Assembly: GCF_002752635.1 (NCBI RefSeq)
Contig: NZ_AYTW01000036.1
Span: 31,455 to 95,454 of the forward strand
Length of the DNA: 64,000 nt
Direction: 5' to 3'
DNA from: Mesotoga sp. Brook.08.105.5.1
GTDB taxonomy: Bacteria > Thermotogota > Thermotogae > Petrotogales > Kosmotogaceae
Below are positions 44,072 to 53,312 of the stretch, in pieces. The translations under genes and the position numbers were made by a program. How positions within the stretch are numbered: position 1 is the stretch's first letter; each line of letters opens with the position of its first letter. The notes beneath the pieces were generated by a model. It saw only the letters and a program-made list of their open reading frames with translations, made no database searches and was not told the DNA's origin.

Positions 44072-45334
44072 ATGCGCAAGAAACTTATTCTAGCTCTGAT
44101 AATTGCGTCTTTTTCGGTGTTCGCCCTTGCTGCGACTGAGATTGAGTTTTGGCATGCGATGGGTGGTGCTCAGGGAACGACGGTCAACGAAATTGTAGAT
44201 TCTTTCAACGAAGCCAACCCCGACATTGAGGTGAAAGCGATCTACGTGGGAAATTACAGTGCTTTGCAGCAGAAGCTGCTAGTAAGCGCAGAAAGTAGAA
44301 CCCTCCCCGCTCTTTCACAGGCATACGGTAATTGGACCGCGAGGTTAATACCACGAGGTGCTGTTCAGGAGTTGAATTCGCTAATTTCCGATCCAGAAGT
44401 TGGATTAACCGATGAGGAATGGACCGCAATCTGGGACCCGTTTAAGAGAATGGTCACATGGGGAGATACTGTCTACGGGCTTCCCTTCAACAAGAGTACA
44501 TATGTGCTGTACTATAACACAGATCTCTTTGAAGAATACGGATTGGAAGTACCAAAGACCATGGATGATCTTCTCTTTGCCGCGATGATGCTTACTGAAG
44601 ACAAGAACAACGACGGACAGATTGACCAATATGGCTTCGGGTTCAGAACGACGATCGATCACTTCATGATTTTCTTGAGGGCCAATGGCGGGGAAGCAAT
44701 TGAAATTAAGCCAGACGGTTCGGTTGATGTCATAATTAACTCGCCTGAAGCTAAAGAGGCGCTTCAATTAATGTACGATATGGCTCACACCTACAAGGTT
44801 GCGCTTTTTCAGGGCGGATACCTGGACGCCCCGTTTGGAGATGGCCAAATAGCTATGTTCGTTGAGACGATCGCATCCGCTTCTTATGTTGACTCCGGTT
44901 CCAGAGGAAAGCATGGCTGGGCATGGGCTCCAGTTCCTATGTGGAAGGTTCAGGCACCACCGTTCGCTGGAACGGACGTTGTTATGTTCACCGGCATCAC
45001 ACCGGAGCAAAAAGCAGCTGCTTGGAAGTTCATGAAGTATCTCGTTAGCCCGGAAATCCAGGCATATTGGTCCGTAAAAACAGGATACATGCCAGTAACG
45101 GAGATCGCTCTGACAACTCCCCAGTGGAAGGCATATGAAGAACAGAACCCAACTGTACTTGTTCCAATCAGCCAGATCCCGTTTGGCTCGGTTGATCCTA
45201 ATGTTGCACTGTGGGACGATGTAAGGACTGTTCTTGGAACTATGGTAGGAGATGTGATAAACCAGAAGAGGACTGTCGAAGAAGGTCTTGCGTGGGCTGA
45301 ACAAGAAATCCTGCGAAAAGTGGCTGAACAGTAG
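44072..45334 (+). CDS. Orphan ABC sugar-binding protein (family 1)
   Basis: A 420-residue exported binding protein. Signal peptide residues 1-20 (RKKLILALIIASFSVFALA) is followed by IEFWHAMGGAQGTTVNEIVD, a common start for glycerol-phosphate/sugar binding proteins of this class. YGLPFNKSTYVLYYNTDLFEEYGLEVPKTMDDL-type hinge and DVVMFTG follow. It has its own promoter and a strong terminator, so it is a single-gene unit. No permease or ATPase is near. Such orphans may feed a distant importer or a shared permease pair. Substrate unknown. Confidence 0.87.
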   Translation: MRKKLILALIIASFSVFALAATEIEFWHAMGGAQGTTVNEIVDSFNEANPDIEVKAIYVGNYSALQQKLLVSAESRTLPALSQAYGNWTARLIPRGAVQELNSLISDPEVGLTDEEWTAIWDPFKRMVTWGDTVYGLPFNKSTYVLYYNTDLFEEYGLEVPKTMDDLLFAAMMLTEDKNNDGQIDQYGFGFRTTIDHFMIFLRANGGEAIEIKPDGSVDVIINSPEAKEALQLMYDMAHTYKVALFQGGYLDAPFGDGQIAMFVETIASASYVDSGSRGKHGWAWAPVPMWKVQAPPFAGTDVVMFTGITPEQKAAAWKFMKYLVSPEIQAYWSVKTGYMPVTEIALTTPQWKAYEEQNPTVLVPISQIPFGSVDPNVALWDDVRTVLGTMVGDVINQKRTVEEGLAWAEQEILRKVAEQ

Positions 45335-45349
45335 ATAAATGCACTATCG

Positions 45350-45376
45350 AAAAAGGAGGCCTTCGGCCTCCTTTTT
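45350..45376 (+). terminator. Terminator of the orphan binding protein
   Basis: AAAAAGGAGGCC TTC GGCCTCCTTTTT, a perfect 12-bp stem that includes the T-tract. Confidence 0.9.
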
Positions 45377-45565
45377 CAATTGGATTATGTCCAGGAAAAC
45401 AAGGAGAAAAATGGTTTCGATGCTCAAAGAGGGCAAGAGTTCCGTAGATGCTAGAGAGTGCTGACTTCGCAACCGTGACGCGTGATATCTGATAGGGTAG
45501 AATACTTACAGTCCAATACTCTGTTAGATCTTCCTTATTAAACCTTTAAGAGAGGCGGTAAAGTG

Positions 45566-46741
45566 ATGAAGAGCTTTTTCCACGCATTCAACTTCTATGC
45601 ATTCTCCTTTTCGATACTACTCTACTTGCTTACTTCATCGATAAATACAAAGGCCGCAGAGTGGGGTTTGTCGTACCTAGCGATAGGTCTGATAAATTTC
45701 CTGGGCTGCTTCTTCTATGTTTTCTCTGCTCTGGTGTTTGGAAGGATGGGTGACAAGACTGGCTTCAAGAGGAATCTCTCTTCTGGAATGATTATTATGG
45801 CGATCTCACTCGTATTCGGGTTCTTCTGGGCACATCCGATTGATTTGGTCGTATCTGCGATAGGAATGAACATATTCTTCGGCTTTTTCTTTCCATCAGT
45901 TGAGGGATTGCTTTCAAAGTCAGAAAGAGCAGAAGGAGTCGATCCCGCTGCAACCGTTATTCGTTTCGTTCTTTCCTGGAGTGCCGGAAACATGTTAGGA
46001 ATGGCGCTCGGCCCTTTCCTTATTCAAAGATATCCAATAGCGGTCTTCGCTTACGGCATACTTCTCAGTCTATTCGGCGCTATTCACATAAGATACCATA
46101 TGAAGAGGTACGGTGAGTTGCTTCCCGGTCCTTATGATTCTAGACTGAAAGAGTCCTTTGGTAAAATCGACTTGCCCAATATACGAGACTACAGAAGGGT
46201 CTATAGGATCACTTTTCTGCTTGCCGGTGTTATCTATACAAGTGGAATGGCTCTATTTCCCAAGCTAATATCTTCAACGGGGATCCCGCTGGAGAGTGTT
46301 GGCTTCCTAACTGTAGGTGCTAACATTGGGGTCTTTCTGTCATTCATATTCATGAGTTTCTTTCGCTTCTGGGTTGGTAGTCCACGAGTATCTCTATTTA
46401 TTATGACGGCAGTATTTGTCGCAGCAATTACAACCTTTTTTATGCCCGAAACGGCACTCACGTTCTTTCTGTCGACTCTGTTTTCTGGTGCCACATATGC
46501 TGTTCCCTATACGTTTGCGATTTTCTATGGCCTCAATTCACAGGACGATGATCAAGGAAAGCAGGGAGGATTTCACGAGTCGATGGTTGGTGTGATCTTT
46601 GGTGTTGGTCCGCTTCTAGGGGGATATTTTCTTCAAGTGTGGACGAGTCTCAAGAGTATGGGAATCATGGCCACAGTCCTTATGGCGGTGATTATCGTAA
46701 GTCAAATGACCTTTATAAAGAGAATCAGTATTAAGCGATAA
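45566..46741 (+). CDS. Major facilitator superfamily transporter
   Basis: A 391-residue membrane protein with about twelve hydrophobic segments and the MFS loop GRMGDKTGFKRN between segments 2 and 3. The second half has a related loop after segment 8. I start it at ATG 45566; a GTG one codon earlier is possible, with GAGGCGG ahead. A TAGAAT -10 box lies near 45502-45507. It is monocistronic. The family does not fix the substrate; sugar or drug export are both possible. Confidence 0.83.
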   Translation: MKSFFHAFNFYAFSFSILLYLLTSSINTKAAEWGLSYLAIGLINFLGCFFYVFSALVFGRMGDKTGFKRNLSSGMIIMAISLVFGFFWAHPIDLVVSAIGMNIFFGFFFPSVEGLLSKSERAEGVDPAATVIRFVLSWSAGNMLGMALGPFLIQRYPIAVFAYGILLSLFGAIHIRYHMKRYGELLPGPYDSRLKESFGKIDLPNIRDYRRVYRITFLLAGVIYTSGMALFPKLISSTGIPLESVGFLTVGANIGVFLSFIFMSFFRFWVGSPRVSLFIMTAVFVAAITTFFMPETALTFFLSTLFSGATYAVPYTFAIFYGLNSQDDDQGKQGGFHESMVGVIFGVGPLLGGYFLQVWTSLKSMGIMATVLMAVIIVSQMTFIKRISIKR

Positions 46742-46832
46742 TTAACTTAGATAACAGTTACTTCTAGCGCATAATTCTCTTAAAATAAACCTCACAAATT
46801 TAGTTACTCTTCATTTATTCATGCCATATTCT

Positions 46833-46862
46833 TTGAAATGCACTCGCTAGATGTGATATAGT
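46833..46862 (+). promoter_or_regulatory. Promoter of the osmoprotectant importer operon
   Basis: TTGAAA (46833-46838) and TATAGT (46857-46862) with an 18-base spacer; a TGn element precedes the -10. It leaves a leader of about 180 bases before the first gene. Confidence 0.6.
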
Positions 46863-46870
46863 AGGTATGC

Positions 46871-47039
46871 AATGCTAGTCTATTGATTAAATTATTCTGG
46901 TTAAGATCCTGTCCAAACTAGCATTATCCATTTTATTCGGATCATTAAGATAATCTTGATGCTGAAAGTGAATAGCGGTTTCTTGGGGGAAGGTCTTGAC
47001 CACAAAGTTTTCTCCGGCTCTTTGTCGGAACTTCTGGAA
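46871..47039 (+). other. Structured 5' leader of the osmoprotectant operon
   Basis: This gene-free stretch holds several inverted repeats. AATGCTAGT (46871-46879) pairs perfectly with ACTAGCATT (46917-46925). CATTAAGA and TCTTGATG (about 46944-46962) form an 8-bp hairpin with one G-U and a three-base loop. TCCGGC and GTCGGA follow nearer the gene. No terminator T-tract is seen, so any control would act on translation or RNA stability. The role is unknown. The preceding 46742-46832 is AT-rich with no gene. Confidence 0.4.
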
Positions 47040-47049
47040 GGAGAAGCAT

Positions 47050-47712
47050 ATGGGTTTTTTTGAGTATCTGGGAAGAAACTACGACCTCGTTTTGATAGAG
47101 CTGCTGAATCACATAAAGATCATCGCGATAGCGGTACCTATTGCAATTGGAATTGGAGTACCCATTGGGATAATCGTCTCACGAAATAAGAAGGTCTCGT
47201 CGATAGCTCTCTATGGAGCGGGTATCCTAATGACGATTCCCAGTCTAGCTCTCTTCGGCTATATGGTCGTTTTGCTTGCTCCGCTGAAAGCAGGTATTGG
47301 TGTCACACCGGCGGTTATTGCCCTTGTGATCTATTCTTTCCTGCCTGTTATAAGGAATACAGTAGTAGCTGTGAATTCAGTTGATCCTCGAATGATAGAG
47401 GCGGCCAAAGGAATGGGGATGACTAATAGCCAAATACTTTTGAGAGTAAGACTTCCACTTACTATTCCGATCATCATGGCTGGCGTGAGAAATGCTGCGG
47501 TAATGGGTGTAAGTGTAGCGACTATCGCCTATCTCGTAGGAGCGAGAGGTCTGGGATATTTTATCTTCTCCGGACTTGGAAGATCGAATTTCAACATGGT
47601 TCTTCTTGGAGCGATAATTGTTTCAGCCTTGGGAATAGGAATGAACTACGGTCTACTTGCCCTGGAAGAGGCCATTACTCCTAAAGGTCTGAAGATTGAA
47701 CGGGACAAGTGA
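47050..47712 (+). CDS. opuCB: Osmoprotectant ABC transporter permease (OpuCB type)
   Basis: A 220-residue inner-membrane permease for glycine betaine, carnitine or choline uptake. About six membrane segments and the contact loop MIEAAKGMGMTNSQILLRVR. ATG 47050 is chosen because GGAAGGAG lies ahead and the protein begins at the membrane domain; an upstream start would add 18 odd residues. It is followed by the ATPase gene after 11 bases. It is paralogous to the second permease at 48856. Confidence 0.86.
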   Translation: MGFFEYLGRNYDLVLIELLNHIKIIAIAVPIAIGIGVPIGIIVSRNKKVSSIALYGAGILMTIPSLALFGYMVVLLAPLKAGIGVTPAVIALVIYSFLPVIRNTVVAVNSVDPRMIEAAKGMGMTNSQILLRVRLPLTIPIIMAGVRNAAVMGVSVATIAYLVGARGLGYFIFSGLGRSNFNMVLLGAIIVSALGIGMNYGLLALEEAITPKGLKIERDK

Positions 47713-47723
47713 GGAGGAGACTG

Positions 47724-48851
47724 ATGTCGATAGAATTTAGGCACGTAGTTAAAGAATATGAAGTTGGGTTCAGAGCCGTGGACAATCTGAACATTTCATT
47801 TGAAGACAAGAAACTAACGATACTTATCGGTCCTTCTGGTTGCGGAAAGACAACAACTCTCAAAATGATTAACAGATTAATTGAGAAGACTAGCGGAGAT
47901 ATTATTATCGACGGAACTTCTCTTGACGAAATTGATCCCATTAGATTGAGAAGAAGTATCGGCTATGTGATTCAGGAGATTGGGCTCTTTCCTCACATGA
48001 CCGTATTCGATAATATTGCAGTAGCTCCGAGGCTTATGAAGTGGGATGAATCAAGGACAAAGAAGCACGTCTACGAATTACTTGATCTAGTTAATCTCGA
48101 GCCTTCAGATTTTGCAGAGAAATATCCGGCGCAGCTTTCAGGCGGGCAACGTCAGAGAGTAGGAGTAGCAAGAGGTCTCGCATCGGATCCAAAGATTGTT
48201 CTGATGGATGAGCCCTTTGGTGCTATTGATCCAATCAACAGAGAGAAGCTTCAGGATGGTTTCCTCGAGATCCAATCGAAGATTGAGAAGACAATTATCT
48301 TCGTAACTCACGACATCAGAGAGGCAATCAAACTAGGAGACAAGATTGCAATTCTGGATAATGGAAGACTCGTGCAGTATGCCGATACCATGAAGGTGGT
48401 TCAGGAACCCGCTAACGAGTTTGTTGAGGATCTTCTTGGAGCGGATAGAGCACTGAAGGGTCTTGAACTTGTACGGGTAAGGGAGACTTACGTTCCCGGT
48501 GGAAAGTGGATCGAAGATGCAGGTGACAGCAAGGTGAAAAAGGCAAAGGATTTTCTAAACAATGAGGGAAAGAAATTCGCATATGTTGTAGACAAAAACA
48601 AGAGGCTCCAGGGCTACGTTATGTTGCGGCAGCTAAACAAGGCATCTGATCAAGAGCCGCTGAAGAAGTACTTAAGATCAATTGAGACTATACAACCTCT
48701 TTCGAATTTAATGGAGGCAATGTCATTGATCATGAATACCGGGCTTTCCTCATTGCCGGTCGTAGACGATAAAGAGAGACTACTTGGGATCCTAAGGTTC
48801 AGGGATCTTGTAAACCTTGTAGGCTCTTATGAATCATCTGACGAGGAGTGA
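47724..48851 (+). CDS. opuCA: Osmoprotectant ABC transporter ATP-binding protein with CBS domains (OpuCA type)
   Basis: A 375-residue ATPase. Walker A GPSGCGKTT (about residues 35-43), Q-loop QEIGLFPHMTV, signature QLSGGQRQRVGVARGLA, Walker B IVLMDEPFGAID and the H-loop are intact. Two C-terminal CBS motifs follow (KKFAYVVDKNKRLQGYVML and LSSLPVVDDKERLLGILRF, about 270-370), which in OpuA-type importers sense ionic strength or nucleotides. ATG 47724 has GAGGAGGAG ahead; the stop lies four bases before the next gene. Confidence 0.9.
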   Translation: MSIEFRHVVKEYEVGFRAVDNLNISFEDKKLTILIGPSGCGKTTTLKMINRLIEKTSGDIIIDGTSLDEIDPIRLRRSIGYVIQEIGLFPHMTVFDNIAVAPRLMKWDESRTKKHVYELLDLVNLEPSDFAEKYPAQLSGGQRQRVGVARGLASDPKIVLMDEPFGAIDPINREKLQDGFLEIQSKIEKTIIFVTHDIREAIKLGDKIAILDNGRLVQYADTMKVVQEPANEFVEDLLGADRALKGLELVRVRETYVPGGKWIEDAGDSKVKKAKDFLNNEGKKFAYVVDKNKRLQGYVMLRQLNKASDQEPLKKYLRSIETIQPLSNLMEAMSLIMNTGLSSLPVVDDKERLLGILRFRDLVNLVGSYESSDEE

Positions 48852-48855
48852 GGCT

Positions 48856-49497
48856 ATGGAAGTCTTCGAATATATGGTCGAGAACTCTGATTACATTATG
48901 GACAGGTTTATCGAACATATTTTTATCTTCCTTACTTCTTGGAGTATGGCAGTAGTAGCTGGTGTCGCAATTGCGATTTTCGTTACCAGACCAGGGAATA
49001 GAAGGATCGGGAGAATTGTTCTTTCTATCACTGGAGCAACTCAGGCCGTTCCCAGTATAGCAGTAATAGCTCTTGTCTTCCTTTTTATGGGAATTGGAGC
49101 TGCACCTGCTGTGGTTGCTCTTTTTCTTTACAGTCTGGTGCCGGTAGTCTTCAATACGGCATCTGGCCTAATGAATGTCTCAATGAAGATGAAAGAGGCA
49201 GCTAAAGGAATGGGAATGACTAACAGGCAGATATTGTGGAAGGTGGAAATGCCGGTGACAGTTCCAACGATGCTCTCAGGGATTAGAAGTTCTGCAACGA
49301 TAAATATCGGTACTGCTGCTATTGCCGCGTCAATTGGCGCAGGTGGCCTTGGGGAGATCATCTTCACGGGACTTCGCATGACAAGAGGCCCAATGATAAT
49401 TGCCGGAGCCATACCAGTAACCTTACTGGCTGTGGCTGTTGATATAATCCTTGGCTTTTCGGAAAAAGCACTGACTTCGAAAGGCCTCAGAACATGA
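48856..49497 (+). CDS. opuCD: Osmoprotectant ABC transporter permease (OpuCD type)
   Basis: A 213-residue permease, paralogue of the one at 47050, with the contact loop MKEAAKGMGMTNRQILWKVE and about six membrane segments. ATG 48856 has GAGGAGTGAGG ahead. The two permeases would form a heterodimer with two copies of the ATPase. The next gene, the binding protein, starts 20 bases on. Confidence 0.86.
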   Translation: MEVFEYMVENSDYIMDRFIEHIFIFLTSWSMAVVAGVAIAIFVTRPGNRRIGRIVLSITGATQAVPSIAVIALVFLFMGIGAAPAVVALFLYSLVPVVFNTASGLMNVSMKMKEAAKGMGMTNRQILWKVEMPVTVPTMLSGIRSSATINIGTAAIAASIGAGGLGEIIFTGLRMTRGPMIIAGAIPVTLLAVAVDIILGFSEKALTSKGLRT

Positions 49498-49517
49498 TGA
49501 ACACGGAGGTGTCTAAA

Positions 49518-50402
49518 TTGAAAAGACTACTACTAGTAGCACTATTGGTTGTTGTCGTGACAACTCTATCGTTTGGTCAGACAAGACTGAATGTTGGAGC
49601 AAAGAACTTCACAGAACAGTACATCGTCAGTAGCATGATATCACAGCTTCTTAGAGATGCTGGGTTCAGGGTGACTGAGAGTTTTGGAATGAGTTCGTTC
49701 GTTGCAAGAAGCGCACTCGAAACCGGGCAGATCGATCTTTATGCTGACTACACTGGAACAGCCTGGCCGACATATCTAGGGCATGAAAAGATGATTAGAG
49801 ATCCTTTGGCTCTGTACGAAGCCGTGAAGGCGGAAGATCTCGAAAATGGAATCGTATGGCTTGACATGGCTGATTTCAATAATACATATGCGTTAGCTGT
49901 GAGAAGAGATTTCGCTGCTGAGCATGGACTGCAGACTCTTGAAGATCTCGCTGAACTAACTCACGATGACCCTGATCTTCTCTTTGGAATCGTGTACGAA
50001 TTTCTTGAAAGAGATGATGGGTTCTGGCCTATGAGTGAGACTTACGAGTTTTCTGTCGAGAAGAGGCAGGTTAAGACAATGGAGATCGGGCTGACTTATG
50101 AGGCACTTGATAAAAAGCAGATCGACATCGCCATGGTCTTCTCTACTGACGGAAAGTTGGAAAAGTACAACTTGCTTGTACTTGAAGACACTAAGAATTT
50201 CTTCCCGTCATATAATCTTGCCGTAACCGTACGTAAGGAAGTTCTTGAAAGCCATCCTGAGATTGAGGAGATCTTAAGGCCGATATCTGTGTATCTTACA
50301 GAACCGATAATGATCAGGCTGAATTACCTGGTGGATGCAGGAGGTTACGAGCCTGATGAGGTTGCCGAAGGGTTCCTAAAGGGATTAGGCTTAATAGATT
50401 AA
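49518..50402 (+). CDS. opuCC: Osmoprotectant ABC transporter binding protein (OpuCC type)
   Basis: A 294-residue exported binding protein of the OpuBC/OpuCC class. TTG 49518 is chosen because GGAGGTG lies six bases ahead and a signal peptide begins at once (KRLLLVALLVVVVTTLSFG). Mature motifs NVGAKNFTEQYIVSSM and LYADYTGTAW are characteristic of quaternary-amine binding. The protein stops near residue 294, normal for the family. It ends the opu operon ahead of a terminator. Confidence 0.88.
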   Translation: MKRLLLVALLVVVVTTLSFGQTRLNVGAKNFTEQYIVSSMISQLLRDAGFRVTESFGMSSFVARSALETGQIDLYADYTGTAWPTYLGHEKMIRDPLALYEAVKAEDLENGIVWLDMADFNNTYALAVRRDFAAEHGLQTLEDLAELTHDDPDLLFGIVYEFLERDDGFWPMSETYEFSVEKRQVKTMEIGLTYEALDKKQIDIAMVFSTDGKLEKYNLLVLEDTKNFFPSYNLAVTVRKEVLESHPEIEEILRPISVYLTEPIMIRLNYLVDAGGYEPDEVAEGFLKGLGLID

Positions 50403-50425
50403 GTTAGCTAATGTTAAGTTTTGGG

Positions 50426-50454
50426 GCCGCCTCATGGCGGCTCTGCTGTTTTTC
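50426..50454 (+). terminator. Terminator of the osmoprotectant operon
   Basis: GCCGCC TCAT GGCGGC, with a T-run starting about eight bases later (TCTGCTGTTTTT). The delayed T-run makes it moderate. Confidence 0.55.
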
Positions 50455-50567
50455 CAACATCCTCAGAATTGAAGTCACTATTATTCTCAACTTTTCTGAA
50501 CATAAGTCGCAGTGGAAAGAGACCTTCAACATTAGAAAGGTAGCTAAACACCCCGATTCACTGGCTA

Positions 50568-50576
50568 TGATATAAT
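50568..50576 (+). promoter_or_regulatory. Extended -10 promoter of ppdK
   Basis: TGATATAAT, TGn plus perfect -10, without a -35 match. It lies 35 bases before the GTG start of ppdK. Confidence 0.6.
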
Positions 50577-50611
50577 CATTCGAATATGCTTTCAGGAAGG
50601 GAGGAAACAAA

Positions 50612-53254
50612 GTGTCAGAGAAGTATGTGTACTATTTTGGAAAGTTGAAAGCCGAAGGCGACGCGAAAATGAAAAACCTTCTCGGCGGAAAAGGAGCCAA
50701 TCTATCTGAGATGGTTAAGATAGGGATACCTGTTCCCCCGGGTTTCACTATTTCTACCGAGGTATGCAAGTATTACTACGATCACGGGAAGACATATCCG
50801 GTTACTTTGGAAAAGGATGTCCAGGAAGCCGTAAAGCTACTGGAGGAGGAAACAGGAAAAGGATTCGGATCTGCAGAGAGACCTTTACTTGTCTCTGTAA
50901 GGTCTGGCGCAGCGATTTCAATGCCCGGCATGATGGATACTATCCTCAATCTTGGTCTTAACGACGAAACGGTTAACGGCATGATCAAGGAATCCGGCAA
51001 TCCCCGGTTCTGTTATGACGCTTACAGGAGATTCCTTCAGATGTTTGGCGATGTTGTGCTGAAGATAGAGCACTCCGAGTTCGAAAATGCGCTGGCTTCT
51101 GTGAAAAGGGAAAAGAGAGTTAAGCTTGATACAGACTTGGATGCAGAAAACATGAAAGACGTTGTAGAGAGGTATCTTGAGGTCTACAAGAGGGCCGGCA
51201 AAGAGTTCCCTCAGGATCCATGGAAGCAGCTATGGATGGCGATTGATGCAGTATTTGGAAGTTGGATGAACGAGAGAGCAATAAAGTACCGGGCCCTCAA
51301 TGGCGTGAAAGAGGGAGAACTCCTTGGAACTGCGGTTAACATCGTTGCTATGGTTTTCGGGAACACCGGAGAGGACAGTGGAACCGGAGTCGCATTTACG
51401 AGGGACCCAAATACCGGTGAGAAGCAGTTCTATGGCGAGTATCTTCCAAATGCACAGGGAGAAGATGTAGTTGCAGGAACAAGAACTCCATTCTCGCTTA
51501 CAAAGCTTCAAGAAATTAATCCTGAAGTTTATGACCAGCTCCTGGAAATATTTACTAAACTGGAGAACCACTATAGAGACATGCAAGATATCGAGTTCAC
51601 CGTTGAGCACGGAACTCTTTATCTGCTTCAGACCAGAAATGGGAAACGGACACCATATGCGAGCGTGAAGATCGCAGTTGATCTGGCTGAAGAGAAAAGG
51701 ATTTCAAAGGAAGAAGCGATCATGAGAGTTACACCTGAGCATATCGAGACGCTCCTCCACCCGTATTTCACGAAGGAGACTATGGAGAGCGCAGAAGTTC
51801 TAGCCAAAGGTATCGCGGCATCGCCCGGAGCGGCAGCAGGTATAGTTGCATTCGATCCCGATACTGCTGAAAGACTTGTGAGAGAAGAGGGTAAGACTGT
51901 GATCCTTGTGAGGCCAGAGACTTCTCCGGAAGACATAGCCGGAATGGCTGCTGCTCAAGGAATCCTCACCTCGACTGGTGGAAAGACTTCACATGCTGCG
52001 GTTGTAGCCAGAGGAATGGGAAAGACCTGCATTGTGGGCTGTGAAGCCGTTGAAGTAGATCAGAAAACCAGAGTAATGAAAGTTAACGGGAAGACTATAA
52101 GAGAAGGCGAATGGATAAGCATTGATGGGACCACTGGAGAGGTTTTCATGGGAAAGCTGGATTCAATTAAGCCTCAGGGTTTGGAAGGTCCGCTAGCAAA
52201 GCTTCTTGGATGGGCCGATGAGATCAGGAAGCTCGGAATTAGAACTAATGCAGATACTCCCAAGGATTCACAGGTAGCCAGGGAATTCGGAGCTGAAGGA
52301 ATTGGACTCACAAGGACGGAACACATGTTCTTCCAGGAGGATAGGATTTTTGCTGTGAGACAGATGATTACATCAAATACCAAAGAGCAGAGAGAGAAGT
52401 CCCTTGCAAAGCTTCTCCCTATGCAGGAAGATGATTTCTACGGTATTTTCATGGCCATGGAAGGACTCCCCGTTACGATCAGACTTCTTGATCCACCACT
52501 TCACGAATTCCTTCCAAAAGAAGAAGAGGATATAAAAGAGTTAGCCGAAGAGATGGGTATGACATATCAGGAACTAAAGGAGACAATCGAAGATCTTCAT
52601 GAGTTCAATCCGATGATGGGATTCAGGGGATGCAGGTTGGCTGTAGTTTATCCCGAGATTGCTGAAATGCAGACCAAAGCAATAATTGGAGCTGCATTGA
52701 GGTTGGTTGAAGAAGGAAAATCAGTGATTCCCGAGATAATGATTCCTCTGATCGTTGAGCTGGAAGAGCTTAAGTACGTGAAATCGATCATTGTGAATGC
52801 TGCTGATGAGATCATTTCCAAGTCAGGGCTGAATCTTGAATACAAAGTGGGTACAATGATTGAGGTTCCGAGAGCGGCATTGACTGCAGACGAAATTGCC
52901 AAGGAAGCAGAGTTCTTTAGCTTCGGAACCAATGATCTAACTCAGATGACATACGGATTCAGTAGAGACGATTACGGCAAATACGTTGGACATTACATGG
53001 AAAAGGGGATTCTGGAGAACGATCCATTTCAGAAGCTCGACAGAGTTGGAGTAGGTCAGCTTGTGAAGATGGGAACGGAGAGAGGGCGCTCAGTTAGGCC
53101 GGATTTGAAGGTCGGAATATGCGGTGAACACGGTGGAGAGCCTTCATCTATTGAATTCTGTCATATTGTAGGTCTTAACTATGTTAGCTGTTCACCTTAC
53201 AGAGTTCCAGTTGCTCGACTTGCAGCAGCTCAGGCAGCAGTAAAGAATCGTTAG
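50612..53254 (+). CDS. ppdK: Pyruvate, phosphate dikinase
   Basis: An 880-residue PPDK interconverting pyruvate and phosphoenolpyruvate with ATP, AMP, Pi and PPi. The N-terminal ATP-grasp region (LLGGKGANLSEMVKIGIPVP), the phosphohistidine TSTGGKTSHAAVVARGMG (around residue 460) and the C-terminal PEP barrel with the catalytic Cys in GICGEHGGEP are all present at full length. GTG start with GGGAGGAAA ahead. With a PPi-type phosphofructokinase in the same window it completes a PPi-linked glycolysis. Confidence 0.96.
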   Translation: MSEKYVYYFGKLKAEGDAKMKNLLGGKGANLSEMVKIGIPVPPGFTISTEVCKYYYDHGKTYPVTLEKDVQEAVKLLEEETGKGFGSAERPLLVSVRSGAAISMPGMMDTILNLGLNDETVNGMIKESGNPRFCYDAYRRFLQMFGDVVLKIEHSEFENALASVKREKRVKLDTDLDAENMKDVVERYLEVYKRAGKEFPQDPWKQLWMAIDAVFGSWMNERAIKYRALNGVKEGELLGTAVNIVAMVFGNTGEDSGTGVAFTRDPNTGEKQFYGEYLPNAQGEDVVAGTRTPFSLTKLQEINPEVYDQLLEIFTKLENHYRDMQDIEFTVEHGTLYLLQTRNGKRTPYASVKIAVDLAEEKRISKEEAIMRVTPEHIETLLHPYFTKETMESAEVLAKGIAASPGAAAGIVAFDPDTAERLVREEGKTVILVRPETSPEDIAGMAAAQGILTSTGGKTSHAAVVARGMGKTCIVGCEAVEVDQKTRVMKVNGKTIREGEWISIDGTTGEVFMGKLDSIKPQGLEGPLAKLLGWADEIRKLGIRTNADTPKDSQVAREFGAEGIGLTRTEHMFFQEDRIFAVRQMITSNTKEQREKSLAKLLPMQEDDFYGIFMAMEGLPVTIRLLDPPLHEFLPKEEEDIKELAEEMGMTYQELKETIEDLHEFNPMMGFRGCRLAVVYPEIAEMQTKAIIGAALRLVEEGKSVIPEIMIPLIVELEELKYVKSIIVNAADEIISKSGLNLEYKVGTMIEVPRAALTADEIAKEAEFFSFGTNDLTQMTYGFSRDDYGKYVGHYMEKGILENDPFQKLDRVGVGQLVKMGTERGRSVRPDLKVGICGEHGGEPSSIEFCHIVGLNYVSCSPYRVPVARLAAAQAAVKNR

Positions 53255-53263
53255 GGATTATTC

Positions 53264-53289
53264 AGGCCGTGCCTGAGGGCACGGCCTTT
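53264..53289 (+). terminator. Terminator of ppdK
   Basis: AGGCCGTGCC TGAG GGCACGGCCT, a perfect 10-bp stem, followed by TTTA. It separates ppdK from the downstream decarboxylase beta subunit. Confidence 0.8.
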
Positions 53290-53312
53290 ACAATTTTGGA
53301 GGTTTGCCTATC

